From: Cedecea sp000277545
GTDB taxonomy: Bacteria; Pseudomonadota; Gammaproteobacteria; Enterobacterales; Enterobacteriaceae
Reading direction: 5' to 3' (one strand)
Assembly (NCBI GenBank): GCA_050847315.1
Contig: CP193791.1
DNA length: 64,000 nucleotides
Both the position numbers and the translations under genes were made by a program. Shown in pieces: positions 1-7,776 of this stretch. The first letter of the stretch is position 1. Each line of letters starts with the position of its first letter. Under the pieces are notes generated by a model, which saw only the letters and a program-made list of their open reading frames with translations, was not told the DNA's origin and ran no database searches.

Positions 1-56
1 GACGGGTTACCCAGCCAGCAGGCCTAAGCACCAATCCACTAAGGGGATATTCAACC

Positions 57-377
57 ATGGAGAACGCAATTGCACGCAAGTTAGACCCGCCAGTAATCAA
101 CCCGGTTGAGATAGAGAGCGTTCTGCTCAACCGGCTTGCTTTGATGGGGCAGAAGTTTTACGCGGAGCATATGGGCATCAGCGAATCGACCGCCAGCCGT
201 CGCAAAGCAGAGGGGCATTTTTCCAGCATGGCGAAGGAACTGGCATTCCTGGGCATACAGGCGGCGCCGCCGGAAGCGGTGCTGGTGTCGCGGGAGTATC
301 TGGCATCGGTAGAGACTCTGGCCGACATCGGGCTGAAAGCGGAACGAGCCAGGCCGGGGCCGCTGGGGTGGGATTAA
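57..377 (+). CDS. CII-like phage transcriptional regulator
   Basis: A 106-residue protein resembling the CII family. In lambda, CII activates the promoters for repressor establishment, integrase and antisense-Q RNA. Residues about 20-50 hold the helix-turn-helix region (LALMGQKFYAEHMGISEST), in which the AEHMGISEST turn and recognition helix are typical of the family. It is the first gene in the window and stands just before the replication genes, the same order as cII-O-P in lambda. A purine-rich ribosome site (aagggg) precedes the ATG. CII-controlled promoters cannot be assigned because the left arm is missing. Confidence 0.85.
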   Translation: MENAIARKLDPPVINPVEIESVLLNRLALMGQKFYAEHMGISESTASRRKAEGHFSSMAKELAFLGIQAAPPEAVLVSREYLASVETLADIGLKAERARPGPLGWD

Positions 378-380
378 GCC

Positions 381-638
381 ATGAACCATTTGGAATTCAT
401 AGAGAAGCACGTACGCGAAGAGCTTATCAAACAGGGATTCACTGTCGCCGTGGCGCAGGGGGGGGCATTCCAGGCAGTCGACATGTACAAGCGCATGAGT
501 CAGGCAAGCCGTAAGGGGAGGATTTTCGATGATGTGTTACGACACGCAAAGCTTTGGGCAGAGAAGCAGCTGCTGCCATCTGACAAGCTTGAGAAGAAGC
601 GCGTTAAGCGTAATCAGCCGCAGCAGGGGCTGTTCTGA
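381..638 (+). CDS. Small phage protein of unknown function
   Basis: An 85-residue protein starting three bases after the cII-like stop codon, so it is translated in the same operon. It is mostly helical in appearance with a strongly basic tail (KLEKKRVKRNQ, residues about 70-80) and no signal peptide or membrane segment. I do not recognise a characterised family. The position between cII and O fits an early regulatory or DNA-associated accessory protein, but this is inference only. Confidence 0.7.
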   Translation: MNHLEFIEKHVREELIKQGFTVAVAQGGAFQAVDMYKRMSQASRKGRIFDDVLRHAKLWAEKQLLPSDKLEKKRVKRNQPQQGLF

Positions 639-711
639 ATGGGTGAAGACTGGTGTGCGTCAACACAGTCAGTCTTCGGATGCAAAAACTGAGAGTGATT
701 GCGGAGTAAGT

Positions 712-1626
712 ATGTCAAACACCGCTGAAGTTATCAATTTTCCGATAAAGACCGAACGTTCGGGAGGTCAAATGGCCGACCTGGCTAACGGGTACACCAA
801 GACTGCGAACGAGATACAGAAACTCAAACCGCGCCTGCGTATGTCAGGCCGGGAATGGCAGTGTCTCGAAGCGATTATTTGGTTGACCTATGGGTGGAAC
901 AAGAAACAGGACCGCGTAACAAACACCGTTATTGCCGAGCTGACAGATTTGGGTGAATCGCATGTTTCCGACGCTATAAAACATTTGGCGGAGCGAAAAA
1001 TAATCTTCGCCAAAAAGCAGGGAGTGATGAAAACAGTCGGTATAAATACCGAGCTTTCTGAGTGGATTCTAGCCAAACCGAAAACGGGAAAACTCTTACC
1101 GGAATCGGGAAAAGCGTTACCGAAAACGGGAAAACCTTTCCCGGAAACGGGAGACACCCAATACAAGAACAAGAACAATATAAAAAGATCTTCGTCCCGG
1201 AATTCTGAAGAATCCCGAAACGAGAAAATTCAGAGGTTCCTCTCTCGCCATCCTGAAGCCGTGAATGGGATATACACTCCCGCCGGGAAATCCTGGGGAT
1301 CTGCAGACGACCTCAAAGCTGCACAGTGGATTTTTTCGAAGCTGCTGACGGTCAACGCATCTCTGTCTGAGCCTGCCTGGGTTGAATGGGCAAACACCAT
1401 CAGACTGATGCGCGTGCAGGACAACCGCACTCATTTCGAAATCTGCGAACTGTTTCAGTGGGCCAACAAAGACTCATTCTGGAAGGACAATATCCTGAGC
1501 CCAGGTAGCCTTCGCAAGCAGTGGGATCAGCTTTCCACAAAACGTCTACGTACCGTCGGCACACAGGCAGTTCGAGGCAGTATCGATCTGAACAACACTG
1601 ACTGGATTTATGGGGTGCTGGAATGA
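712..1626 (+). CDS. O: Phage replication protein O (origin binding)
   Basis: A 304-residue replication initiator of the lambda O type. The N-terminal winged-helix domain (about residues 18-125; ANGYTKTANEIQKLKPRL and LTYGWNKKQDRV) is the Phage_rep_O pattern and should bind the iterons that lie inside this same gene. The middle (about residues 122-149) is a run of seven-residue repeats of the form LPKTGKP, a by-product of the iteron DNA. The C-terminal part should contact the P helicase loader. The ATG at 712 is chosen because ggag stands just upstream and because the protein then begins at the conserved domain; a longer reading from 529 would run through the preceding gene. The stop overlaps the P start by four bases. 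Confidence 0.92.
   Translation: MSNTAEVINFPIKTERSGGQMADLANGYTKTANEIQKLKPRLRMSGREWQCLEAIIWLTYGWNKKQDRVTNTVIAELTDLGESHVSDAIKHLAERKIIFAKKQGVMKTVGINTELSEWILAKPKTGKLLPESGKALPKTGKPFPETGDTQYKNKNNIKRSSSRNSEESRNEKIQRFLSRHPEAVNGIYTPAGKSWGSADDLKAAQWIFSKLLTVNASLSEPAWVEWANTIRLMRVQDNRTHFEICELFQWANKDSFWKDNILSPGSLRKQWDQLSTKRLRTVGTQAVRGSIDLNNTDWIYGVLE
1077..1156 (+). repeat. Four 21-bp iterons, probable phage replication origin
   Basis: Four copies of a unit reading accggaaacgggaaaac with small variations begin at 1077, 1098, 1119 and 1140, exactly 21 bp apart. They lie inside the O gene between its DNA-binding and C-terminal parts, as the lambda origin does. AT-rich sequence (aatataaaaagatc, from about 1177) follows directly and would serve as the unwinding region. 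Binding by O is inferred from lambda. Confidence 0.85.
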
Positions 1627-2357
1627 GAAATCTCTCCGAGCAAATTCTTCGCTATGACCATGAGCAAGCACGCCGTTTAGCGCACGACCTCCCGGAGCAA
1701 TATGGCGAACGCGAGCAGACGCAGCAGGTGGCGCAGATTATTAACGGCCTGTTCAACCAACTCATTGCTGCATTCCCTGCAACCCTGATTAATCGCACGC
1801 AGGAGGACATGAACGAAGTTCGTCGTCAGTGGGTTCTGGCTTTCAAGGAAAACGGAATTACCACCATGGAACAGGTGAACGCCGGCATGCGTATGGTGCG
1901 CCGCCAGGAAAAACCGTTCCTCCCATCACCGGGCCAGTTTGTTGCCTGGTGTCGTGCTGAGGAAAGTGCTGCTGTTGGCTTACCTAACCAAAACGAATTG
2001 GTAGCCCTGGTTTATCAGTACTGCCGAAACTGTGGTGCTTATCCTGATGCCGAATCCTACCCATGGCCAGGTAAAACTGCCGATAGAAAGCACACAACCA
2101 AATCTAAGGCCTGTTACTGGATGGTCACCGTGCTGACCCAAAAAATGCGATCTCAGGGTCTAAGTGACATGGAGTTGAACCGTAAGGCCGGAGAAGAGCT
2201 GGCACAGATGGCCACGCGCATTCGTGGTGGTGAGGATATTCCTGAGCCTGTTGTTCGACTCCCATTGCTGGGAGGAAAGCTGTTATCCCGTGAGCAAAAC
2301 ATCTCGAAGCTGGAAGAAATTCGCGCTCGCTTTGGTTTCAAAAAGGGGAGGGAGTAA
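1623..2357 (+). CDS. P: Phage replication protein P (helicase loader type)
   Basis: A 244-residue protein of the lambda P family, which recruits the host DnaB helicase to the O-origin complex. Recognisable parts are the N-terminal region with NGLFNQLIAAFP and a conserved SPGQFVAWCR segment near residue 99, both typical of the family. It overlaps O by ATGA, consistent with translational coupling. The length is close to that of lambda P (233 residues). Function rests on family resemblance and gene order. Confidence 0.88.
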   Translation: MRNLSEQILRYDHEQARRLAHDLPEQYGEREQTQQVAQIINGLFNQLIAAFPATLINRTQEDMNEVRRQWVLAFKENGITTMEQVNAGMRMVRRQEKPFLPSPGQFVAWCRAEESAAVGLPNQNELVALVYQYCRNCGAYPDAESYPWPGKTADRKHTTKSKACYWMVTVLTQKMRSQGLSDMELNRKAGEELAQMATRIRGGEDIPEPVVRLPLLGGKLLSREQNISKLEEIRARFGFKKGRE

Positions 2358-2359
2358 TT

Positions 2360-2689
2360 GTGAATTACGGACTGAAACCGACTCAGATGCAAATCATCGA
2401 GTTCATCAAGAAAAACGGGCCGACGACACCACGCCAGATCCGCACGCTACTGGGATGTGATATCCGCGAGGCCAGCGACCGACTGAAACGCCTTAGAACA
2501 TCAGGCATCGTGAAGAACATCGGTCAGCCCCACCGGCCTGAATACAAACTTAAGCATCGCTGTCAGGACAAAATTAAACCGGCGAAACCGCCGCGGCAGA
2601 TTGGCCAGGCACAAAAGATCGCTGACGAATGCCGGAGGAACTGGCAGGGCTATGGGATCCACAAAATTTTCGGGAGCGCAGGCAAATGA
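2360..2689 (+). CDS. Winged-helix phage regulator, unknown target
   Basis: A 109-residue protein starting at GTG, two bases after the P stop codon and preceded by gggagg. Residues about 5-65 form a plausible winged helix: MQIIEFIKKNGPTTPRQI, then a recognition helix around REASDRLKRLRTSG, and a basic wing. The C-terminus is very basic. It may be a DNA-binding regulator of nearby early genes. No target can be named. Its stop overlaps the next small gene (ATGA). Confidence 0.75.
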   Translation: MNYGLKPTQMQIIEFIKKNGPTTPRQIRTLLGCDIREASDRLKRLRTSGIVKNIGQPHRPEYKLKHRCQDKIKPAKPPRQIGQAQKIADECRRNWQGYGIHKIFGSAGK

Positions 2690-2796
2690 GCAAACCTAAA
2701 TACACCACCGGCGCAAAAGCATTCCTCATCCTGCTGTTTCTGGCGGGAGTCCTGGTTATTTCACTGCTGGCTATCCAGATTTCGGAGGCGCTATGA
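2686..2796 (+). CDS. Single-pass small membrane protein
   Basis: A 36-residue open frame that overlaps its neighbours by ATGA on both sides (2686-2689 and 2793-2796), the strongest sign that it is translated. It begins MSKPKYTTGAK and continues with one hydrophobic helix (FLILLFLAGVLVISLLAI, residues 13-30) and a short acidic tail. Small membrane proteins of this sort are common in the nin-like accessory part of lambdoid phages; some act in superinfection exclusion. No function is known here. Confidence 0.65.
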   Translation: MSKPKYTTGAKAFLILLFLAGVLVISLLAIQISEAL

Positions 2797-3221
2797 GCAA
2801 ACCAACTTACGAAGAGTTAGAGACCACGGTGACGAACCTCACAGCGCAGGTGCAGGGGCTGGCTACGGAGAATGCGGAGTTGAAAGAAATCTTCGACTCA
2901 GTAACCAACCTGGAAAACGAACCTGAATACCACGAGGCCGGGATGGGTTGCGGCCTGGAAGACCGTGGAATCACTGACCGTTACGAAGCCATGAGGCATG
3001 GATGGGATTGCGCAATGGAACGCGTATACGGCGAAGTCATCCCATGCGCAGAAGAGTTTGGATTTAAAGCCACCGACGCCGCGCTGGCAGAGATACGCAA
3101 CGAGGCGCGGGCCGAGGGTGTGGATATGCTGGCTGATCATTTGGCTTGCATGAATATCAACGTTAGCGAGACCAGCGTACGTGAGTTCGCAGACAAACTG
3201 CGCAAGGAGCAAGGCAAATGA
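2793..3221 (+). CDS. Phage accessory protein with N-terminal coiled coil
   Basis: A 142-residue protein. Residues about 5-35 (EELETTVTNLTAQVQGLATE and onward) form a heptad coiled coil of the kind seen at the front of Ead/Ea22-like phage accessory proteins. The rest is acidic and ends in a helical segment. It overlaps the small membrane gene before it and the zinc-type gene after it by ATGA. Function is unknown; it belongs to a cluster of exchangeable early genes. Confidence 0.7.
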   Translation: MSKPTYEELETTVTNLTAQVQGLATENAELKEIFDSVTNLENEPEYHEAGMGCGLEDRGITDRYEAMRHGWDCAMERVYGEVIPCAEEFGFKATDAALAEIRNEARAEGVDMLADHLACMNINVSETSVREFADKLRKEQGK

Positions 3222-3559
3222 GCAATAACACCGAAGCGCTTCAGGACGCATTAGATTTTGACCTGTTCGCCGGCGACATGGGCGACTGTAACGACATCGA
3301 GCTATCAAACAAGATTGTAAAAGGCCGGAAGGAATACACCTGCTTTATCTGCTGTGGGCCTATAGCTGCCGGTGAAATTCATCGGTATGCCGTCCATAAG
3401 TTCGATGGCGAAATTATGACTTACCGCGGGTGTAACGCGTGCTGTGTAGCGATGGTTAGCAGTGTTAACGGAGACTTCGACGAAGAGTCCGGTGAGGACC
3501 CTATCGAAGTACGTTACGCGCTAGGCGAAGAACGCCGGGAGGCCAGCGATGAGCAATAA
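3218..3559 (+). CDS. Cysteine-rich phage protein, probable zinc binding
   Basis: A 113-residue protein with CFICC near residue 42 and CNACC near residue 73. These two paired-cysteine knuckles, with a histidine pair between them (EIHRYAVH), suggest a metal-binding fold. The C-terminus is acidic. The first 23 bases are identical to the start of the next gene at 3549, pointing to mosaic exchange at the translation start. No named family is recognised. Confidence 0.7.
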   Translation: MSNNTEALQDALDFDLFAGDMGDCNDIELSNKIVKGRKEYTCFICCGPIAAGEIHRYAVHKFDGEIMTYRGCNACCVAMVSSVNGDFDEESGEDPIEVRYALGEERREASDEQ

Positions 3560-3571
3560 CACCGAAGCGCT
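3218..3571 (+). repeat. 23-bp direct repeat at two consecutive gene starts
   Basis: The 23 bases beginning atgagcaataacaccgaag occur identically at 3218-3240 and 3549-3571, each covering the start codon and first seven codons of a gene. The proteins differ completely after this shared beginning. Confidence 0.9.
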
Positions 3572-4277
3572 GATTGCCGAGATGAAAGCAGCAGCGGAGA
3601 AAGCTACGCCGGGCGAGTGGATTGCTTTCGCCGATGAGAAAACAGGTACGTGCGCTATCCATACCCCAAGTGATAAAGGATGTGGGGATATCGTTGACTG
3701 GCCTGGGTTCGACTCCTCCCGTGTAAGCAAGAAAAAAAGGATAGCCAACGCCAAGCATATCGCCCTGAGCAACCCGAAAAACATAAAGGCACTGATAGCG
3801 GCGCTGGAGAAGTCAGAGGCAATCCGTGTCGCTGCGGAAAATCTAGTTCGCTGCAAGGGTCGGTATCACAGCGAGCAGAACTATCGAGCACTGGCTGCAC
3901 TTTTTGGTGTTACCACACCAGACTTACCACCGTTGGCGGGAGAGGCCAGCCCGTTAGCGCCGCAGCTGCCTGCTGTGCCTGATGGCTGGTCTGAATCGGC
4001 AATCACCAACGCTATAACGGTAATGCTGGACAGAATTGAAACCATAGACCCGGCAGATGATGACAGGATTGAAGAGGTCAAGAGGCTTGTCCTTCAGCTT
4101 ACTTCGGCTGATGGCTGGGTGGTGGTGCCGGTTGAGCTTACTCCGCGGATGATTACCAAGCTTCAGCAGAATACCGAGATTGGTAGCTACATCGCTGCTA
4201 ATTGGGCTGGCGCTTATGGTCTTTTCCAGAAGTTTTGGGATGAAGCTATCGCCGCAGCACCAAAGCCGGAGGTGTGA
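3549..4277 (+). CDS. Ead/Ea22-like phage accessory protein
   Basis: A 242-residue protein. The N-terminal half (MSNNTEALIAEMKAAAEKA, then TPGEWIAF and NAKHIALSNP..IKALIAALEK) matches the Ead/Ea22-like family of lambdoid accessory proteins, whose role is poorly understood. The C-terminal half (WVVVPVELTPRM) is a module found attached to several such proteins in enterobacterial prophages. It overlaps the 3218 gene by 11 bases. Not essential for growth in the phages where relatives have been studied, as far as I know. Confidence 0.8.
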   Translation: MSNNTEALIAEMKAAAEKATPGEWIAFADEKTGTCAIHTPSDKGCGDIVDWPGFDSSRVSKKKRIANAKHIALSNPKNIKALIAALEKSEAIRVAAENLVRCKGRYHSEQNYRALAALFGVTTPDLPPLAGEASPLAPQLPAVPDGWSESAITNAITVMLDRIETIDPADDDRIEEVKRLVLQLTSADGWVVVPVELTPRMITKLQQNTEIGSYIAANWAGAYGLFQKFWDEAIAAAPKPEV

Positions 4278-4534
4278 TGGATCCGTTACTGCAGTACGCC
4301 GCAAAGCGAATCATAGAGCTTGAAAGCCTGCTGCTGGTGGATGTTCCAGAAACCGTATGGCCTGCAGAAGTGGGTATGGTATTTGGACAGGTTGAAAGCG
4401 CCGGGGATCTGCCGGCGCATCACCAGCGCCGCTTGAAGCATCACATCAACAGAATGTGGCTGGAAAAAATGCCGGTACCGGCGATTATCACTGCGGCCCG
4501 TTCGCTGGCCGACGCGATGGAGAATTACGCGTGA
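4274..4534 (+). CDS. Small phage protein of unknown function
   Basis: An 86-residue helical protein. Translation can begin at GTG 4274 or ATG 4277; both overlap the previous stop codon and the choice changes only one residue. It ends in ITAARSLADAMENYA and its stop overlaps the methyltransferase start (GTGA). Nothing in it identifies a function. Its tight coupling to the methyltransferase may only reflect operon packing. Confidence 0.65.
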   Translation: MMDPLLQYAAKRIIELESLLLVDVPETVWPAEVGMVFGQVESAGDLPAHHQRRLKHHINRMWLEKMPVPAIITAARSLADAMENYA

Positions 4535-6603
4535 GAGAAATTATTGTTGATAACTTTGCTGGTGGCGGCGGGGCAAGCACTGGCATTGAAATGGCTACTG
4601 GCCGCAGCGTGGATATTGCGATTAATCACGACGAGAACGCCGTGGCAATGCACACGACGAATCACCCGGACACGCTGCACTATTGCGAAAGTGTTTTTGA
4701 TATCGAACCACGTACAGCGACCGCAGGCCGCCCGGTAGGCCTGGCGTGGTTTTCCCCGGACTGCCGTCATTTTTCGAAAGCGAAGGGAGCAAAGCCGGTC
4801 GAAAAAGCTATTCGCGGCCTCGCCTGGATCGTCGTTCGCTGGGCGTTGTCTGTTAAACCCCGCGTGATGATGCTGGAAAACGTTGAGGAGTTTAAAACGT
4901 GGGGACCGCTGCTGGCGGCTGAACTTAGACCCGACCCTGAACGAAGCGGTGAAACATTCGAAGCTTTCTGCGCCATCCTGTCGGGTGGGATAGCTATGGA
5001 TCATCCAGCATTAGCAGAATGTTGCGAGTTTCTCGACATATCGCCGGATAGTGCTGACGCCGTACGACTGGTAAACGGGCTGGGTTATAACGTCGATTAT
5101 CGTGAGCTACGTGCCTGCGACTACGGCGCACCGACGATCCGCAAAAGATTTTTCATGGTAATGCGCTGTGACGGGCAGCCGATTGTCTGGCCTGAAAAAA
5201 CGCATGCTGACCCAAAAACACCCGAAGTCATTTCCGGCGCGCTCGCGCCGTGGCGCACAGCTGCTGAGTGTATCGACTGGACGCTCGAGTGCCCGTCTAT
5301 CTTCGACCGCAAAAAACCGTTGGCAGAAAACACGCTCAAGCGTATTGCCCGCGGCATTCAGCGATTTGTTATCGACAGCGCAACGCCGTTTATCGTGAAG
5401 TGCAACCACACCAGCACAAAAACCAGTTATGACTGTTTCCGGGGGCAGCCGCTGACTGAGCCACTACAAACGATTACGAAATCCCCTGGCTACGCTGTGG
5501 CTGTACCGCATCTGACAAAATTTCGCACTGGCGCAACCGGGCAGGAGCTTAACGAACCAGTGCCAACAATCACGGCTGGTACATCCACACGGCCTGGCGG
5601 CAACGGCCACGCGCTGGGCATGGTTGAAACTGCCCTGGTACCATTTCATGCCGGGAACGGTGGCAGCGAATACCAGGCTAAACCTCGCTGCCTGAATCAG
5701 CCCGCGCACACAATTCTGAAAGAATCCCGCGCCTGTGTCGTTGCGCCGGTAATTGCCCGTCAGTTTGGCGCAAGCATCGGGCATCGTGCTGACGAACCCA
5801 GCGCAACGGTGACAGCCGGGGGCGGCGGTAAATCGCAGCTCGTAGCACCAACGTTGATTCAGGTCGGGTATGGCGAACGCCCAGGGCAATCACCCCGGGT
5901 GCCGGGCCTGGATAAACCTCTGGGTACCGTAGTGGCCGGCGGCGGAAAGCATGCTGTTGTGGCCGCGAACCTGATTAAGCACTTTGGCGGGAATTATACC
6001 GGCGCTGGTGTGGCGCTGGATGAACCCACACACACGGTGACGACTACGGATCATCATGCTCTGGTCACAGCAAACCTGATGGTGAATAACACCGGACATC
6101 CGGGCGGCGCTGCTGATTCACCAGTGCATACAGTGACAACTGGAAATCATCACGGTGTCGTGGCGTCTCACCTGGTTAAGCTAAGAGGCACTTGCCGGGA
6201 TGGGCAGCATACAGACCAGCCAATGCCAACAATTACTGCCGGCGGCATGCACGTTGGCGAAGTTGAAACGTTGCTGGCTGCTGGAGCATACGACGAAGAA
6301 CGGGCTCAACAGGCGCTTGCGTTCCTGCAGCAATACTGCGGGCCGGAGCATAACGGCCTGGTAACCATCGACGGCGTTATTTATCGCATTGTCGATATCG
6401 GAATGCGCATGCTGCAACCGCACGAACTCTACCGGGCTCAGGGCTTCCCGGAGTGGTACATCATCGACCGCGACTACCGCGGCGTGAAGTATGCGAAGGA
6501 TAAGCAGGTCGCGCGCTGTGGTAACGCCGTACCACCGCCGTTTGCTGAGGCGCTGGTTCGCGCTAATCTTCCGGAACTATGCCAGCACCAGGAGGCCGCA
6601 TAA
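4531..6603 (+). CDS. DNA (cytosine-5) methyltransferase with repeated recognition region
   Basis: A 690-residue enzyme that transfers a methyl group from S-adenosylmethionine to cytosine. Visible motifs: I (NFAGGGGASTGIE, residues 8-20), IV with the catalytic cysteine C78 (FSPDCRHFS; the usual PPC is PDC), VI (ENV, 116-118), VIII (RKRFF, 204-208) and X near the end (CGNAVPPPFAEAL). Between VIII and the final motifs, residues about 286-578 hold eight tandem units of 33-40 residues with the pattern DxPxxTVTxG followed by H and V. This occupies the target-recognition position and is unusually long. GTG 4531 is chosen because it overlaps the previous stop and starts at motif I. A phage methylase of this kind usually protects phage DNA against host restriction; no partner endonuclease is seen. 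Confidence 0.93.
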   Translation: MREIIVDNFAGGGGASTGIEMATGRSVDIAINHDENAVAMHTTNHPDTLHYCESVFDIEPRTATAGRPVGLAWFSPDCRHFSKAKGAKPVEKAIRGLAWIVVRWALSVKPRVMMLENVEEFKTWGPLLAAELRPDPERSGETFEAFCAILSGGIAMDHPALAECCEFLDISPDSADAVRLVNGLGYNVDYRELRACDYGAPTIRKRFFMVMRCDGQPIVWPEKTHADPKTPEVISGALAPWRTAAECIDWTLECPSIFDRKKPLAENTLKRIARGIQRFVIDSATPFIVKCNHTSTKTSYDCFRGQPLTEPLQTITKSPGYAVAVPHLTKFRTGATGQELNEPVPTITAGTSTRPGGNGHALGMVETALVPFHAGNGGSEYQAKPRCLNQPAHTILKESRACVVAPVIARQFGASIGHRADEPSATVTAGGGGKSQLVAPTLIQVGYGERPGQSPRVPGLDKPLGTVVAGGGKHAVVAANLIKHFGGNYTGAGVALDEPTHTVTTTDHHALVTANLMVNNTGHPGGAADSPVHTVTTGNHHGVVASHLVKLRGTCRDGQHTDQPMPTITAGGMHVGEVETLLAAGAYDEERAQQALAFLQQYCGPEHNGLVTIDGVIYRIVDIGMRMLQPHELYRAQGFPEWYIIDRDYRGVKYAKDKQVARCGNAVPPPFAEALVRANLPELCQHQEAA
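5389..6270 (+). repeat. Eight tandem 33-40 residue repeats in methyltransferase
   Basis: The coding region repeats a protein unit eight times: hydrophobic start (PHL, APVI, ANLI, ANLM, SHLV), then glycine-rich stretch, then D/E-x-P-x-x-T-[VI]-T and a closing H-x-x-V. The DNA copies have diverged, so this is an old duplication at protein level. Confidence 0.75.
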
Positions 6604-6941
6604 TGGCTAAAACCGCAGCTGAACGAAAAGCAGCGCAACGCGCACGCCAGGCAGCTGGTGGCGTACGAAAGCTTGAGTTGATGCTAGATGAGCAAGAAAT
6701 GGAAATGATTACTCGGAACTGCGCAGTCCGGCGCCCTGGTCGTACGCCCTACGAAATGGCGGAATACGTTGCGATGCTGATTCGGCAGGATGATGCGCGC
6801 GTTCGTGGCCATATTAAATCCATCAGCGCCAACCTGTGCGGGAAGTGCGGTGCCGGCTTGCCGGTGGAGTGTTGCCCCTGTGCTGGTGATTCTGCCTGCT
6901 GGGTTACGAAAGGTTGGCATGAGACAAAATTAGCGTTGTGA
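6603..6941 (+). CDS. Small phage protein with C-terminal zinc knuckle
   Basis: A 112-residue protein whose ATG overlaps the methyltransferase stop (TAATG). The N-terminus is basic and helical (MAKTAAERKAAQRARQAA), a common beginning for phage DNA-binding proteins; ELMLDEQEMEMI may continue a ribbon-helix-helix-like fold. The C-terminus contains CGKCGAGLPVECCPCAG near residue 80, a likely zinc-binding cysteine cluster. Coupling to the methylase suggests a shared transcript only. No function assigned. Confidence 0.75.
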   Translation: MAKTAAERKAAQRARQAAGGVRKLELMLDEQEMEMITRNCAVRRPGRTPYEMAEYVAMLIRQDDARVRGHIKSISANLCGKCGAGLPVECCPCAGDSACWVTKGWHETKLAL

Positions 6942-6986
6942 CACGTCACTGCAAGTTAAATTTTTAGAAGATTTACGCTCCCACCT

Positions 6987-7015
6987 GAGAGCCCGCTGCA
7001 TGCGGGCTCTCCTTC
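6987..7015 (+). terminator. Hairpin after the methyltransferase operon
   Basis: A perfect 10-bp stem (gagagcccgc with gcgggctctc) around a five-base loop, followed by cttct. The U-tract is weak, so termination may be partial. Confidence 0.6.
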
Positions 7016-7078
7016 TGAATTCTGAAAATTTGGAAGATAAACAAGGGACTAGTATTAGCAAAAAGTGCGCTTAAAGGA

Positions 7079-7121
7079 TTGATAAATTCTGTGGATAGGT
7101 ATACTGTTTATTTATACAGTA
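7079..7121 (+). promoter_or_regulatory. SOS promoter with LexA box for dinI-like gene
   Basis: A near-perfect LexA box (tactgtttatttatacagta, 7102-7121; CTG-N10-CAG) lies 18 bp before the dinI-like start codon. A possible promoter is TTGATA (7079) and TATACT (7100) with a short 15-bp spacer; the LexA box covers the -10 element, so LexA would block it. Confidence 0.82.
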
Positions 7122-7139
7122 TATCCGCAAGGAGGGATT

Positions 7140-7373
7140 ATGAAAATCGAAGTCACCATCGACCGCACAAAAAAACTGCCCGACGGCGCAGTGCCAGCTC
7201 TTGAGCAGGAGCTTCTGAAGCGCATCAGACGGAGTTATGCCGATTGCAGGCTGACGGTCCGACGTGCTGGATCCGATGGTCTAAGCATTGTCGGCGGGGA
7301 AAAGAGTGATAAAAAGCGTATTGAAGAAATCCTGCAGGAGACGTGGGAGAGCGCTGACGAGTGGTTTTATTGA
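7140..7373 (+). CDS. DinI-like SOS modulator
   Basis: A 77-residue member of the DinI family (MKIEVTIDRTKKLP start; acidic C-terminal helix ILQETWESADEWF). E. coli DinI stabilises RecA filaments and moderates RecA-driven cleavage of LexA, UmuD and repressors. Prophage copies can tune induction. A strong ribosome site (aaggaggg) precedes the ATG and a LexA box stands just upstream, so this gene should be expressed outside the main early transcripts during DNA damage. Confidence 0.9.
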   Translation: MKIEVTIDRTKKLPDGAVPALEQELLKRIRRSYADCRLTVRRAGSDGLSIVGGEKSDKKRIEEILQETWESADEWFY

Positions 7374-7474
7374 TTGTTTTAAGTGGTAGCGGCAAATTAT
7401 CCAATGCACTTTATTCCCATGCTGCTACCGATGATTTCTTTTTTGCGTCTGGATGTCGCTCAGGAGGAAACGTT

Positions 7475-7693
7475 GTGGGTGCAATTGACTCAGCTCCTGC
7501 CGGAGGATTTAAGGCGACCATCACAGATGCCAGTGGCCGCGAAGTTTTATCTTTTGATTTGGCTGCTACAGACCGATTTATCCTGTCGTCTGTTGACGGG
7601 AAGGTTGCGAAAAGAAAGCTCCATAAAGACGATCATTATTGGTCACGCTCAACCCTGATGGAAGTTATCAGCGAAATGACTTCAAAAAATTGA
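7475..7693 (+). CDS. Small phage protein of unknown function
   Basis: A 72-residue protein. The frame is open from 7361, inside the dinI-like gene, but GTG 7475 is preferred because aggagg stands seven bases upstream. It begins VGAIDSAPAGGFKATI and reads FDLAATDRFILSSVDG in the middle. No family recognised. Its stop codon lies inside a good promoter sequence (7690-7719) for the following genes. Confidence 0.5.
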   Translation: MGAIDSAPAGGFKATITDASGREVLSFDLAATDRFILSSVDGKVAKRKLHKDDHYWSRSTLMEVISEMTSKN

Positions 7694-7719
7694 CCGTTTC
7701 ACCGAGTATCTAGCATAAT
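7690..7719 (+). promoter_or_regulatory. Predicted sigma-70 promoter before DUF1367 gene
   Basis: TTGACC (7690-7695), 18-bp spacer, CATAAT (7714-7719). The transcript would start about 50 bp before the gene at 7777. Sequence match only. Confidence 0.5.
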
Positions 7720-7776
7720 CAGTACGCTGGTCTGAACAACCAGAGCCTGACGACTTTGCGCCACGGAGTAAAAACC

